From: Nilaparvata lugens
Lineage: Eukaryota; Arthropoda; Insecta; Hemiptera; Delphacidae
Assembly (NCBI RefSeq): GCF_014356525.2
Contig: NC_052516.1
Coordinates: 30,477,484-30,541,483, forward strand
Direction of reading: 5' to 3'
DNA: 64,000 nucleotides
Part shown: positions 32,902-54,359 of the stretch, piece after piece
How the letters are laid out: the number at the start of each line of letters is the position of its first letter
Position numbering within the stretch: the first letter of the stretch is position 1
The notes under the pieces: model-generated
Databases searched by the model: none
Seen by the model: the letters and a program-made list of their open reading frames with translations, nothing else
Told to the model about the DNA's origin: nothing
Position numbers and translations under genes: made by a program

Positions 32902-35900
32902 CACAAAACAGGCAACTCCTCGCTTTGCTTTATCAAATCCATGTTTAGAATGTAACAGCGCAATTTATCAAGAGGAACATCCAGCCGTCCATATCGCAGT
33001 AGAGGATAGTCTTTCTCCTCAGTCTGTCTATCCCAGCATTCATGGATCAAGTTTTCGTCCATCAGAAATTGTTGAGGCGTTAAACGTGAATTAATCACTT
33101 TGGATTTCAGTTCGAGATACCTTCGTCTCACCACTTTTCTACTGGGGAACGCTATGCTATCATTGTAACGCTCTTCTCTCACTTCGAATAGTTCCCTTTG
33201 ATACCTGAGTATTTGCTGAAAAATGTGAAACTGCGAGTTATAATTTGATTTTCAACTAATAATGGATACTACAATCTATAATATGAAAAAGGGAAGAATT
33301 GGCTTATACATGTACGGGATAGGAAATACACGAATGACGCATCATCAAGTCTGAACTACTGATTAACTTGAAATTTTGTATAAAGATTCTGAATTTACCG
33401 AGTATGGACGTTGGCTTATTTTTATTGCTATTAATTAATTAGTTGTAATTTAATAATTAGAAATAGTTATTTGTGCAACTAGTGCGCAAAGTGACAGTTT
33501 GCTGCACCGAAAGAAACGTTTACTTGGTTTCTTGAGTGCAGCAGCAGAGGAACTTTGCGCACGTATTTCACATTAAGTTTTTCCTACAGTTACCATTGAA
33601 TATGAAAAGTGGGTAATTATGGGTAAAATTGCCTGAATAATGTAGTAGTGTTTGAATGAAGAGGCGGCTGTGTGCTGAATGTGGTGGCTGTCGGCTGTCG
33701 GCTGTCATCCACTGTTGTCCTTGGTTATAATTATATAATGTAATAATTAGCGCGTTGTGCTTCGTTGCACCTCTGCTCACTATAGCAGCCACAGCAGTCA
33801 CTGTTACCAACTTCATTTTGATTTTGCTGCACTGTTGCTCCATATAACCTACTAAGTATTTTGTGTTGCCATGTTGCAAATCTGGAGTGCAGAAAAATTT
33901 TTCCCGCACTAGAGCGGAAAAGTGATTCTTTGCGTTCTGTAATCAGTGCAGCAATGGCCACTTTACAATGTAACTGTAGGAAAAATATATTAAATTAGTG
34001 ATATAAAATTTACGCAACCAGAAAGATCAACCAAACAGGACAAACTCCAGTGTCATAGCTTAGATGGTAGCAAGGGCGGTTGATGAATCAAAGGTTGCGG
34101 GTTCGAGACATAGGTATCAAACCCTTTTTTTGAGCAGGAAATTTTTAACTTTTATCAAGATTATCCACGTAAATTTGAACAAAATGATAAATATTATTTC
34201 TATTTTTTCATGTTTCCTGGTCATAAAAGAAGATTGCATTATTTTACAACACCAAATTTTCCGCGGTGCAAAGCACTGGTTACCTGCTAATTGTAAAATA
34301 AAATGCTCTTCCCTGTCTGAAATAAAATAAACACGCGCATTACAATTTTAATCAGCGGATTTTAACAGTTCTTACTGTTTCTGTACAAATACAGATATAA
34401 TAAGCATATCATCAGCAAATGAAGAGTGAAATGCGCGTATTCGTTGCACATAAGTCTGTACGCACCTATACGTCATGAAATACTATACGGTACTTCTCCT
34501 CTCTGTAATATTTTAGTATACTCTGCATAAAAGAATGTAAGATTTTAATTGTTTAGGGATTGTGATTTGTGCCTGTACAATAGGAAATCAATAGAGAATC
34601 TTCACATTGGAAAATATCATATATTTAAAAAAATCTATGAAAATTGATATGAAATCAATCTATATAAATAAAAATGGAGCCTCAAATTTTGACGTTCAAT
34701 AACTTTTTTATGTTTACACCGAATTTGATGTTTTTTTTTAGTTTTGTTCGTTATGTTCAGGACCAGGTTTATGGCCAATCAAATTTATAATCCGACTTCA
34801 GGACTCTTTCCTACGGTCCCTCAGAGTTTACATATGATCCTTATGGGAGAAGATTTGTGAGCTGACCACACACAGAAATAAAAATCAGCTGTTATAATGA
34901 TTACATCATCCAACAGCCGTCGATAAATTGTAGACAAGAGTGTGTGCTGCTCCATAACCGCCCATGTATTTTATTCTAAACGCCCCGACTAAAAACAAAA
35001 TGACTGTTCTGTGTGTAACCATCCTGCAGTTCGGCCTCAGGTTAAAGACATTGCTTTGCTTCGGATAATTGTGCTGTCTTCGGTGTTTAGAATTAATTGA
35101 TTTGTAGTAAATAATTATTTATTTTGGAGTTGGATAATTATCTATATAAATGAAATCCATTAAAATCCCCCGAAGCCAGTTACTTATTCAAGTATCAGTT
35201 ACTCATTCAGTAACATGTTTTATATTAGTTACAGTTATTACATATTTTAGTTATTAGTCACATATATTCAGTTACTTATTCAGACTTATTATTAATCGAT
35301 ATTTTTCAATACTTCACCGAGAATGGTAATGGGCATATTTTCAATTCTTCAAGATTTTAGTAGGTCAAGTTTTTATTTTGACCCTTGCGGAGCACGAGTT
35401 ACCTGCAAGTTTTTAATAAAAGTTGGTATTTGAAGTAATTACTGAAAAGAGTAATCAGTTTTGTACCATTGATTTCTATCGAAACCCTCGATTCTCCAAT
35501 TATAATTCCGACATCAGGGTTCATCGTCACTCACCAATTATTTAAAAAGTTTGTGAAGCAATTGATTTCCCAGCTATTTTCCAAGGTCACGCATTAGATT
35601 TTTCATAAGAGTTTTAAATTCCCTGCATGTTTTGAGTAAGTGAAAGGATTGAACGGGGGAGCACATGTGATTTATGCAAAAAGATAGCATAGCTTAAACT
35701 ACACGTCGATTAATGATATGCGTGATCAATTGATTTGTCAGTTATGATTTTATTGTACAGGCACATGGAAGAGTATGCTGAACTGATTATTTAGTCAATA
35801 AAAAATAATAGGATGGTCTGGATTTGTATGGGTTATAGATTTTGAGGTGTGCATCCAGCTAAAGTTTGTCATGAGATGCATCAACTATTTGGCGGTACGA

Positions 35901-38599
35901 AGTTCTCCAGGCCAGCTAGTTTATAATAATGCTCTATTTATAATAAATAGGATAAATAAACAAATGATTGAAAATTGTACCTTGATGTGCTCAAAATTTT
36001 TAATATTCATCTTGGGAAAATTTCCTGGTTTCAACCGTACCAGTTTTCTACCATCTATGCAGTTATTGAAGAACGCTTCCTGAAATTTGGGGAGAAATAT
36101 TTAAGGATGTCAATATAATTTGAAATAAGTTTCAAAATGAATAATTAAACAGATTCAGCCAAAAAAACGTTGATGATTCAAATGCACTCTAGATGTCAAT
36201 CAAATGAATCTTGATAATAAATTCAAGTGCACTCTAATGTCAATCAATGAATTTTAATCTAGATGTCAATATTCAAAACGAGAAATAGATCGAAAAGTTG
36301 TTTTGTTTGATTTTTGATACTTTTATTGATGTGTGCAGATCTATATTGATTTTGTAGAATAGAATCAATATACGGATAATTTTGGATGTTGATTGATATG
36401 AAGGTGGAACGCTTAATGACAATGGATTGATCAAAACTACAAGAACATAAATACTAGGCCTATACACAATTTATAAATAGGTCTATCTGTATATTTAGCT
36501 TTGAACAGCAACTACCAATATCAATAATTGACATAAAAAATCAAATCATTTTAGCAAAAATGTAATCAATAGAAGAATCAATATAATTTTTAATTATAAA
36601 CAATAAATAACAATGATCACTCATATGGCCTACACACCTTCACAAATATGAGATCATGCATAGTGACGAAAATGAAATGACAATAAAATATTAAAGTGAT
36701 TATAGCTCGCAGACCCCATATGCAAGAAGATTGAAAAGTTCTATTTTTCAAAATTAATCCTTTTATTATTTTCTCAATGCTCTCATAAAACTAGTTAGGA
36801 TTTATTTATTTATCAAGTTGAGTTCTAATATTTTCCATGTCAAATTACTATTTATTCATAAAAGAAAACATAAACTTAGATATCATCAAGTAGTAGGTAT
36901 CACCTTGTATTGAGGTAATCCGACAACATGCTCTATCCAATTCACCACATCTCCAACTGACCATTCCATTTCTTCTGGAATAGTAAAGTCATACTTATCA
37001 AGTTCTTCATAAGGCTCTAGGGCCAACTCCGGGTCTTTCTTTCCTGATAGGTTGAATCTTTGAACAAAATTCAAGAGTACATTTATATTAATCGATTATA
37101 AATGTTTGATAAGTATACCTATTTTATATTTATTTTATAATCTATGTTTATTTATTCAAGTATAGAACCATAACAAGTGATGTTACCCTTGAGCTACGTT
37201 TACACCAAAGTTGTCAACAAAATTTTGCTTACAGACAGTTTTATACAAAAAAGTTGTTATTTCTGTAGAGATTAGAGGAAAAAAAGATTTTGTAGAGAAC
37301 AAGTTGCTGTTCTAAAATCTAGAGTAACAAAAGTTGACATTATTGGCCGAGAATGCGAAGTAGGCGTAGACATGTAGAGGGGAAATATTCTGTTGGCAAC
37401 TTTCTCATTGTTTCCCACATAGTGTGGACGACAAGCTGACGACAAAATGTTGCTGTTCTTTTTAAAAAATTGTTGCAATTTGTTGACAAATCAGTTGTAA
37501 ACGTGGCTTTAAATATACAGTCTGGAAATGTGAGAGATACCCGGTTGCACAACAGCCGGTTAAATTTTAACGGTCGTGATTAATTTCACAAGAACCAATC
37601 AGAGAAGGCGTTTTTGAAAAGACGGCTTCTCTGATTGGTTATCGTGGTTAAAATTTAACCGGCTTTTGTGCAACCGGTACTGTGTCTACTAATTGAACAA
37701 TATTGATAGGAAATTTGAATGTATTGTCATTAGCTTACAAATGTTAATAACTAGATAATCAATTACTAACTACAGATCCTGAAGGATGCTATGAATCGCA
37801 GAAAACTTAATTCTAACACAAAACTAATTACATTATTCAACAATCAACAAGAAATTTGTTTATAAGTAGAACATTATTTGTAAAAATATTGAAAAAAACA
37901 ATGTAAAAGGTGAAATATTGCATTTATTCAAATGGTAATGAATATTAAATAATTGTTAAACTTGAACAAAAAATTAATTGATATCAACTATCCTCAAGAG
38001 ATCTGCTAGAATTGACAACAGGGAAAGCTGCTATTTCAGCAACTGCAACAGCACAAATAGCTGTAAATTTGAATGAAAAGTGAACCTTCCACCTAGAACA
38101 CATTCTAGTTGATTTTCTTGTTGTTAATATTTGCAGTAGAATTATTATTAAACGAAAATCCCAATTAAATGCTGTGAATCACCCCGAAGACTTCTGCTAC
38201 TGCAAATATATTTATTGGGATTTTAGTTTAATAATAATTATTCATTAATTAGCATGTAAACAAATTTAACTTCCAATTTATTTCCATTTGCAGTAGCATA
38301 AGACTTTGGGTTAGTAGATAGCAATTAATTTAGTTTTTATTCAATTACTATTATAAAATTAGCAAAATAGTTGATAAATAAAAAGCAAAAAACTTCGAGT
38401 TAGTAGAAAAAATTAATTTAGTTTTTGTTACATTATTATTGTAAAATAAAATAAATTGATGATAGGTAGGTACTCACTTTATTTCAGGTCCATAAGTATT
38501 TGCTCGTCGAAGGAAACTTGGCAAGCGGACACCTATTAGCGACATATTTGACGGATTTGTTTTGCGAAAAAATCGCTTTTCAGTCTGGTGTGACGACAT
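32901..38599 (-). CDS. SAM-domain protein, SAMD15-like (complete, four exons)
   Basis: Exons: 38478-38599, 36904-37057, 35981-36079 and 32901-33215. Phases match and the product is 229 residues. The ATG at 38599 has an in-frame TAA 12 bases upstream. A SAM domain spans about residues 70-135: EMEWSVGDVVNWIEHVVGLP, then FFNNCIDGRKLVRLKPGNF and FPKMNIKNFEHIKQI. After it comes a charged segment (REERYNDSIAFPSRKVVRRR) and LTPQQFL. As I recall it, the order SAM domain, then short basic segment, then L-T-x-x-F matches the C-terminus of vertebrate SAMD15, which has a long repeat-rich N-terminus absent here. SAM domains mediate protein-protein association; the partner and function are unknown. Exon 2 could instead start at an AG 23 bases further in, but that breaks the frame with exon 1. 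Confidence 0.82.
33275..33425 (+). mobile_element. Helitron-like element, truncated
   Basis: It starts TCTATAATATGAAAAAGGGA after A. The body runs to ACCGAGTATGGACGTTGGC and the 3' end is lost. It lies in intron 3 of the SAM gene. Confidence 0.55.
33473..33985. mobile_element. Repeat with two nested inverted repeats, copy 1
   Basis: The first palindrome is GTGCGCAAAGTGACAGTTTG facing CAGAGGAACTTTGCGCAC. The second starts TTTTTCCTACAGTTACC (about 33579) and ends GTAACTGTAGGAAAAA (about 33986). The whole unit reappears at 44311-44852. A frame of about 75 codons on the minus strand is kept in both copies but has no ATG. Confidence 0.65.
34051..34112 (+). repeat. tRNA-like SINE head
   Basis: A box TAGCTTAGATGG (34056-34067) and B box-like GGTTCGAGAC (34100-34109) have normal spacing, but the arms do not close, so it is a SINE promoter remnant and not a tRNA gene. 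Confidence 0.5.
34430..34478. mobile_element. Solo end of the GC-rich MITE
   Basis: AAGTCTGTACGCACCTATAC is the reverse complement of the left end of the element at 14981 (AGGTGCGTACAGACTT). Confidence 0.45.
34659..35409 (+). mobile_element. Helitron-like region, possibly two elements
   Basis: A TCTATATAAATAAAAATGG start occurs at 34659 after A, and a second TCTATATAAATG start at 35141, also after A. The common 3' end GGAGCACGAGTTACCTGCAAG before T is at 35409. The region 35320-35409 matches the body of the short Helitron-like family. Confidence 0.5.
37540..37678. mobile_element. CCGGTTGCAC palindromic MITE, copy 1
   Basis: The ends CCCGGTTGCACAACAGCCGG and CCGGCTTTTGTGCAACCGG face each other. 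Inner arms carry TTAAATTTTAAC and AACCAATCAGAGAA with complements, giving a 139-base hairpin upstream of SAM exon 2. Confidence 0.85.
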
Positions 38600-38856
38600 T
38601 TTATAATTTTATAGATTTCAAACGGTGTAAATCTTTTTTGCAAGAAACTTTTTCAGAGATGTCTCAAGAAACGTGCGTTATCTTAGTGTCTTATTAGAGT
38701 ATGAGAAAAAATTATTTAATAAGAAATGTTTTGTATTGGACTTCACTTTTGTTGTAAAGATGTTGTAAACAATAACAAATTACGATAACCTAACTCAAGC
38801 ATGATAATATTATGTCCAAGTAGAACACATGGAAGAATAATAAAGAAAATTACAGC

Positions 38857-38998
38857 CTCAGTGCCTGTTTCACTAAATCCGGTTAAATTTTAATCGTGAA
38901 TAATTTCACGAAAACCAATCAGAGAAACCTTTTTTGATTGGTTCTCATGTAATTAATCACGATTAAAATATAACCGAATTTGGTGCAACCGAGCCTCA
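38857..38998. mobile_element. CCGGTTGCAC palindromic MITE, copy 2 (diverged)
   Basis: AACCAATCAGAGAAACC in the middle, AATCCGGTTAAATTTTAATC on the left and ATTTGGTGCAACCGAGCCTC on the right match copy 1 with substitutions. It lies about 260 bases upstream of the SAM-gene start codon. Confidence 0.75.
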
Positions 38999-39148
38999 AC
39001 TTATTAATCCCTGGACCGATTTACCCCTTCCACAGTATCAAGACACTACTTTGAAATGCATAGTAAATAGGTACATTGGCAAAAACACTTGGTCAACCAG
39101 CTGAGTTTTCCAGCTATTTGAATCAAGAGCCTAGCACAACAAATTTTT

Positions 39149-39932
39149 ACTTTCTTTGCCCTATTACCTTAGGTAAGGAAAGTATTGCTTTCCGAAAAAA
39201 TTAAGGTACCCCAATTTCTATATTTCTATACGTTTCAAGGTCCCCTGAGTCCAAAAAAGTGGTTTTTGGGTATTGGTCTGTATGTGCGTCTGTGTACACG
39301 ATATCTCATATCCCAATATTAACGGAATGACTTGAAATTTGGAACTTGAGGTCCTTACACTATAAGGATCCGACAAGAACAATTTCGATCTAATGCAATT
39401 AAAGATGGCGGCTAAAATGGCAAAAATGTTGTCAAAAACAGGTGTTTTCGCGATTTTCTCTAAAACGGCTCAAACGATTTCGATCAAATTTATACCTAAA
39501 AAAGTCATTGATAAGCTCTATCAATCTATATCAGTCCCATATCTGTAAAAATTTCAGGAGCTCCGGCCCATCTATGCAAAGTTTGATTTTACATTCCCAA
39601 TCAGGCTTCAGATACAATTTAAACAAAAAATTCAAGTGGAAATATTGAGCATGAAAATCTCTGCAATTAATGCTCAGTAACATTTCCACCTAAATTTGAA
39701 AATAAGCTTGAAATTCGAGAAAATGTGATTATTCAATTGCAAACTGTTGATTCAATTAAATCATTCACTATGAAGAGATAGCAGACCTCGTGTGTCTCCA
39801 GCGTTATTGTCCTGTCACCAGCTGGCTCAGATCTTTGAATAGTAGACTTGAGATGCGCGTGAACACTAGCGTCAGGTGATCAATTTTCATAACGGCAAGG
39901 AAGTTGTGTGTGTGCGCCACACCTGATTTTTT
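39149..39932 (+). mobile_element. Dispersed 0.8-1 kb element, copy 1 (without long GT run)
   Basis: It begins ACTTTCTTTGCCCTATTACC and ends ATAACGGCAAGGAAGTTGTG, a short inverted end (ACTTTCCTTGCC with GGCAAGGAAAGT in the better copies). It contains AAAGTGGTTTTTGGGTATTG and AAGATGGCGGCTAAAATGGC. Copies 2 and 3 are at 43201 and 62408. No gene is kept. Confidence 0.75.
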
Positions 39933-39940
39933 AATTTACT

Positions 39941-40080
39941 CCCGGTTGTAAAAAGTCTGTTACCTTTTAATCCCGAATTAATGTCACAAGAACCAATCAG
40001 AACACCCTTCTTCTCAGAAAACCCATCTCGACTGGAATTTAACTATGATTAAAATTTAACAGGCTTTTGTGCAACCGGGG
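39941..40080. mobile_element. CCGGTTGCAC palindromic MITE, copy 3 (diverged)
   Basis: It starts CTCCCGGTTGTAAAAAGTCT and ends AACAGGCTTTTGTGCAACCG, with AAGAACCAATCAGAACAC inside. Confidence 0.75.
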
Positions 40081-40170
40081 CTTGGTAATATAGCAGTCAG
40101 GCATGCGCGGATGGCGTATCATTTCAACTTGTGCATGCCTCTGCACCCGGGCTCGGCATCCAACCAGCAG

Positions 40171-40392
40171 CCAGAATGGCTGCTCTAGTCTAAAATATGG
40201 CTGCCAGGATGGCTGCTCTAGTCTAAAATATGGCTGCCAGGATGGCTGCTCTAGTCTAAAATATGGCTGCCAGGATGGCTGCTCTAGTCTAAAATATGGC
40301 TGCCAGAATGGCTGCTCTAGTCTAAAATATGGCTGCCAGAATGGCTGCTCTAGTCTAAAATATGGCTGCCAGGATGGCTGCCCTAGCCTAAA
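40171..40392 (+). repeat. Minisatellite, 33-bp unit, 7 copies
   Basis: The unit is CCAGAATGGCTGCTCTAGTC plus TAAAATATGGCTG, with GAA/GGA variants. Because 33 is a multiple of three, it keeps an open frame that repeats 11 residues; no start context or homology supports a protein. Confidence 0.9.
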
Positions 40393-40769
40393 AAAGAGAG
40401 TCCGGTGACGGAGTGAGCGACTGCCTGTCTGGCTGACTGTGTCGCCTGGTCGCCTGGCTGGCCTAATAGGGCCTCAACATATTTATTAGAAAAAACTTTG
40501 GAATTTCCTCTTTCCATTGGTATAAAAATTATTCATTTCGAATGAGTACTTTGAGGATATTAATTTTTCGTTATAACTCTGTATTATTCAAATCAAATTG
40601 ATTGCCAAATAGACCTTGAGGAACAATAACGAACATTAGTAACATAACCTATGTTTTAGACATACTTCTATCAAAATTCTGAAAAGTAACAGTTTTGGGC
40701 TGGGCTTGTTGGTCCTTTTCTGATCATGTTTTTGATTTGTGTTTCATGGAATGTAGATTTTTTATAGCA

Positions 40770-40936
40770 CTACAGCCCCATATGAGCTTTGGCCGCCTCC
40801 ACTACAGCTCTCCACGCTTTTCGGTCCTCTGTTAATTGTCTCCATCCTCTATATCCCATTTTTTGGAGATCGTCTTTCACTTCATCCTCCCACCTTATTC
40901 TCGGCCTTCCTCTCTTTCTTCTTGAATTTGCTTGCC
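40770..40936 (-). pseudogene. LINE C-terminal fragment
   Basis: The minus-strand frame reads RRKRGRPRIRWEDEVKDDL, then TEDRKAWRAVVEAAKAHMGL and stop. This is a very common LINE tail motif (GRPR-W, then R-W, then A-AHxGL). Only the end remains. Confidence 0.75.
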
Positions 40937-41455
40937 GTTTTGTTTTTCCTGAAATCCGATCCGTCCGAGGCTGCTGTGTAGGTTTCGTAACAATGAGTTT
41001 TTATGGTGAAGAGCAGTTAACACTTGGACCAACCCCCAACCTGGAGGACCAGAGATCTGTTTAGAGTTACCTTCTCCTAGACAGCTTGCCTTCACCACGG
41101 CTAACGAGCGCTGTCCACCCTTGATTGTTTCGTTTCAGTTGACTTACTTCGTACCCTTCAAGGGAGTAAGTGTTATCCAGCCGCACCAACGTGGAGGCGC
41201 ACATCTTCAGGTTGCTATAGAGGTAAAGACGTTCTCAAAGGGTTCATCTCCGAAGATGTCGAAACATAGCGGCCCATGGAGATAAATAAATTCATGAATA
41301 AATCAAACTCAAAAAACCATTATGCAAACATTTCGAAGGCATAAATTTAGAATGTTTATTTTGCTGATGATTTTACAAGGGTTTTGAAGGAATGATGAGA
41401 TTTGTAACATTTTTTCAAGTATAAATGAAAAATAAACAATAAGAAGTATACATTT
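40937..41455. other. 3' flank of PPT2, unassigned repeat text
   Basis: Text such as CCAACGTGGAGGCGCACATC and GATGTCGAAACATAGCGG looks like a dispersed repeat of unknown family. No gene was recognised. Confidence 0.35.
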
Positions 41456-41461
41456 TTTATT
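41456..41461 (-). terminator. Poly(A) signal AATAAA of PPT2
   Basis: AATAAA on the minus strand, 26 bases after the PPT2 stop codon, which would give a very short 3' UTR. Confidence 0.55.
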
Positions 41462-41486
41462 ATTGCCCTATTGTCTAAATCACAGA

Positions 41487-52814
<11,328 letters not shown>

Positions 52815-53085
52815 TATGAATGTATTCCGTTGATATTGTAGAGTAAGTTAAAAAATACACTTTATAAAATTTGATTAGATTATACTGTGAATGAATTTAT
52901 AGGATAAGCTTATTCCAAAATACAGATAATAAGTCACTTCTTTTCAATATTTTACAAGAATATTATTAGAAACTAATATTGATCGAGGATAAAAACCTTA
53001 TCAGGCTCTCAAACTCTCATTTGTATTTGAACCAATAAATAACACAATCTAAATTGTTTACGAATCACTTTTTGTTTACACTTTC

Positions 53086-54359
53086 GGCTAAGCTCTAGCC
53101 GGCCTGCTCCCCCTGCTATCTCAGTTATTATTGAAGATATCGACTCAATTTTTTTTGAAAGAGGAAGACAAAATAAAGCGCGCTAGCATATTTTTATACC
53201 ATTTGATTTAATTTTAATATTAGAAATAGCTGTTTCAAAACTAACCTTATTCTATAGAATGGACGATTCTAAATTATAATGATTTGTATCAACTATTATT
53301 AAAGATATTATGGGACTAAATTTTTTAATGAAAGAAGAAGAAAAAATACGTGTCGGTAACTGAATAACAATTCTAATCAATGAAATTTAATGTTATTAAT
53401 ATTAACAGCAAATTTTGAATTTTGTCCAACCTATAATACTATCATGTTTTTACTAGCACCATAGAGTTGTAGAGTTATAGAGTTGCTGCTCTATTCTCTA
53501 CAGGTCACAAATTTGAAGCATGCTAAATAGAGTTGTCATCGGTTTTTGAAATTGCTCGATAAGAAAGATTCCGATTTCAACTTGTTCGATTAATGATTCA
53601 AGAGTTCAATATTTATTTTATTGTTTTTTTATTGTTATTGTTTTACAAACTTCATTTGATATATTTAAATTATAATTTGTTCTACATTTTTTCCCATTAT
53701 TGGAATACTTAATACATAATCGGGGAGTCCGATCTCACTAGGCATCAAACCTGCATCCTTGTAGAAACCAATCTGAAAAAACAAACCAATTCAAACTTTT
53801 TTTTGAAAAAATTGGAAACCCCAATGGGTACTAAATTTTTAAAGTCTCATTTAGGTATTAATAATTGAAGTTTATTTATTTATTCAATCATTCAGAATTA
53901 TACAACTTACAGAAAAGTACCACAGGCTAACTTATGCTTAAAACGGTTCCAGTTATAATTTTCACTACCTATCTTCAATTTTTTCAAAAAAAAAATCCAA
54001 TTTTGGGAAAAAATAATTTTGAATTAGAACTCAAATGTATCAAATTTGAATAAAAATTCTAATTCCATCAAAGAGCTAACCATTACTGCTGACCACATTT
54101 TCTTCTGTATTTAATGCTATTGATGAAGTTGATAGGAAATCTGGAAAATATAAAAAATGTGCCAGTTGTTTGCCTGAAAAATGTTGAGAATATTTTTAAA
54201 TGGGGCTAACCATAATTACTGCTGACCACATTTTCTCCTGTATCTAACGATATTGATGAAACCCTACCTACCAAAGTTTGATGTGACTATCAAACCTTAA
54301 GTGATGAAGACTGAGCAAGTCTGAGGGTTGCTCAGTCTTTATCTGGTAAGGCTTTGTTA
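53086..54359. other. Spacer between the duplicated segment and the TTAGG array
   Basis: Holds a LINE-like 3' tail on the minus strand near 53870-53960 (ATTCAGAATTATACAACTTA) and a duplicated stretch at 54070-54130 and 54203-54262 (ACTGCTGACCACATTTTCTT against ACTGCTGACCACATTTTCTC). No gene was recognised. Confidence 0.5.

Noticed and set aside
33731..33961. Small protein shared with 44608-44829
   Set aside because: It has no ATG and lies within a mobile repeat, so similarity can come from recent copying. Kept only as a question in the findings.
36904..37074. SAM-gene start within exon 2 (TTG at 37074)
   Set aside because: There is no ATG; a proper exon 1 with ATG, upstream stop and matching phase is at 38478-38599.
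40103..40408. 101-codon repetitive protein
   Set aside because: Product of the 33-bp minisatellite; no homology, no splice or start context.
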